Shown here piece by piece: positions 58,073 through 60,000 of a DNA stretch of 60,000 nucleotides. The first letter of the stretch is position 1. Each line of letters begins with the position of its first letter. Origin of the DNA: Nymphaea colorata. Lineage: Eukaryota > Streptophyta > Magnoliopsida > Nymphaeales > Nymphaeaceae. The stretch spans positions 18,536,848 through 18,596,847 of the forward strand of contig NC_045141.1 of NCBI RefSeq assembly GCF_008831285.2, in the 5' to 3' direction. Both the position numbers and the translations under genes were made by a program. The notes beneath the pieces were generated by a model. That model saw nothing but the letters and a program-made list of their open reading frames with translations, was not told the origin of the DNA and made no database searches.

Positions 58073-60000
58073 AACGCGTCCCCAGAAAGGAAATGAGTAG
58101 GACTTCCCCCCTCCCTTTTCCTCTTCGTTTGGAACTCAACTCAGAAAATGGAGATTCTGACCGAAATCTAGAAGACACCTGCAATCCTCATCACACGATG
58201 TAGGAGGTGTCTACTTCTTCTTTCCCACAGCAAGCAGCACACACATAAAAATCACCAAACCAAGTTGGGCGTAGAGTTGGCGCAAGCAGCGGTGGACTAA
58301 CAGACCGGATGATGACGATGGACATAAGATCACTCGCTCAGCCGGTAATGGCACCTGAGAATCCCTGTCCCGCCGGTAGGGTTTTGAAAATCCAGACACA
58401 CGAAGGGATGATACATAGGTACGTGTAATCGCATAATAGCGTAACTGAGTAAAAAAGTATATGTTACGGACACTTATTATTGCTAATTCAATCAATTTAA
58501 TTGCTGAGAATGTTTAAATTTGAAACAAACATAAATTGTGCAGACCATGTATTAATCATTTGAACAAGTTGATTGGCAACTTATATTGATTTTTTAAGGC
58601 AATAAATTAATTACGAGTAAAGCGATGAAAACCAGCCTCTTAAATTTGTGTTCAAAAGTGTTATAAACAAAATGTAACCTGTTGGTAGACATTAATTTAA
58701 AATAAACCAAGTTTAAGTTCAAGTTTCCTTTCATAAACAAAATTTTGATGTTAATAAAAGTTGTTTATTTTAAATTAAAAAAATGACTAACTTAATATAT
58801 GTTTCCCACTAAATTGCTTTTAACTATGGTGTTATTTTGTAAAAGGAAATAATAATAAGTATTATTGTTTATAATAAATTTGGTTTTTTACTTTTACCCA
58901 AGTTATTTGGTGCTTACCAACTTTTCCATTAATTAATACTTTTAATAATAAATTTTGCTCATAAACGTCCATGTGGATTTACTCGAAAGGTGCCCTTTAA
59001 ACGGATCCAAACATTAGTTTCAAAAGACCACATTGCAGCCCTTGACTTGATCAAAGCATCACTAACATCGACTTGCAAAAATTCATGAATTTGCTTTGAT
59101 TGGCCTGCGAATAATTTGTACTCAATATTTCAAAATATATTGATGAACAGATTCATTCTATTTTTAAAACAAATAAAAAATGGAGCAAATGGTATTTTCC
59201 TAACATTTGTACATTGAAATTTTATAATTGAGAGAGCTTTTGTTATTCTATGGTAGCTGGATCAAATGGTTGTTTGGTATCAAGGACACTCATAGAGTGT
59301 CTAAATTTAACCCAAATATAGTGTCTAAATTTAACCCAAAGGTTATGAAATAATAGTTTTAGTGCATCATAAATGTGAAACAATATTTGTGACAGATTCA
59401 TTGAACACATTTTAAGTGTTATTTTTACCAAATGACCTTTAAGAAGTAGTTTGATAGCACAAATATTATGTGAAAACTATATAAATATGTAACACCATCG
59501 AAGTTTAGTCTTGTATCAAAGATTGTGAGGGATCTTCAAGGGTTTATAAAGGGAGGTCATTAATGAGATGATTATATTGGTTCATAACTTTTTCAAGATT
59601 GAAACCGAAACTACTAAGAAGCCGGGATGAGATTCGTTGAACCAGAAGCTCAAGTCCAAGAGTGGGTCTGATTGGTACAGAATATGCCTCAAATTTATTA
59701 ACGGAATGCCATAATATGTATTCTATGTGTTTTGCTGTCAAACGGCCTCCAAAAGAGTTTGTGGCACTTGACTTGATTGGGTAAATGGTTGGTAAGTTGT
59801 TAGTCACTGCCTAAATTGATAGGTGCTAAAACCATAATTGACAAACCTCTACTTTAATTCGGTCACTGGTTGAATTAGGTCATAAATTTTTATAAACAAA
59901 AATAATGAATATACGTTTGATGCCGACTCCAACAAAACTGTACAAACTCTAGACACAAGAAAACACTTGACAATGCTTCATATTTAGTTTTTTCATCGAC
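58073..60000. other. Upstream region of the HTH gene and AT-rich spacer
   Basis: The first 300 bases are less AT-rich and should hold the promoter and leader. The rest has no supported gene; short ORFs at 58211-58495 and 59544-59807 have no recognised similarity. Confidence 0.5.
59296..59340. repeat. Short tandem repeat, 24-bp period, two copies
   Basis: AGTGTCTAAATTTAACCCAA occurs twice, 24 bases apart, and creates the repeated WVKFRH words of a spurious minus-strand ORF. Confidence 0.85.

Overview
The window is nuclear DNA of a flowering plant. The evidence is split plant genes with GT-AG introns (one GC-AG), AT-rich introns and spacers, many long TA and GA/CT microsatellites, and an intact Ty1/Copia retrotransposon. 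The species cannot be fixed from the sequence alone.

Layout, left to right. (1) 1210-5922, minus: eleven exons of a YegS/DAGK-fold lipid kinase like plant sphingoid long-chain-base kinase 2; its last exon lies beyond the left edge. (2) 7277-7813, minus: a single-exon secreted glycine-rich protein with its own TATA box. (3) 7.8-12.2 kb: gene-poor, with long microsatellites and a decayed tandem repeat. (4) 12623-21348, plus: an eight-exon WD40 gene of the WDR44-like plant family (959 aa), preceded by a tiny uORF. (5) 23820-28240, minus: the heterotrimeric G-protein beta subunit AGB1 (six exons, 376 aa), convergent with the WD40 gene. It has one GC-AG intron and a perfect 91-bp tandem duplication beside an exon-3 donor. 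(6) 28.2-31.6 kb: spacer. (7) 31572-51672, minus: allantoinase ALN (fifteen exons, 500 aa, about 20 kb). Its intron 7 carries a complete Copia element (42325-47614) in the opposite orientation, with 164-bp LTRs that read as identical and a perfect 5-bp target duplication. (8) 54025-58072, minus: a five-exon plant-specific gene with an organelle-targeting-like N-terminus and the helix-turn-helix-like module of At3g52170-type 'DNA-binding' proteins (343 aa). (9) 58.1-60 kb: AT-rich spacer.

The exon models were joined by hand. Every junction was checked for splice sites and phase, and each complete model closes on a stop codon in frame. The genes do not form a pathway: they are lipid signalling, a wall/secreted protein, WD40 scaffolds, G-protein signalling, purine (ureide) catabolism and an organellar nucleoid-type factor. 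The most notable items are the young and apparently complete Copia insertion in ALN, its very GC-rich repetitive leader, the splice peculiarities of AGB1, and a possible poison exon in the HTH gene. Nothing here convincingly forms a new multi-gene system.
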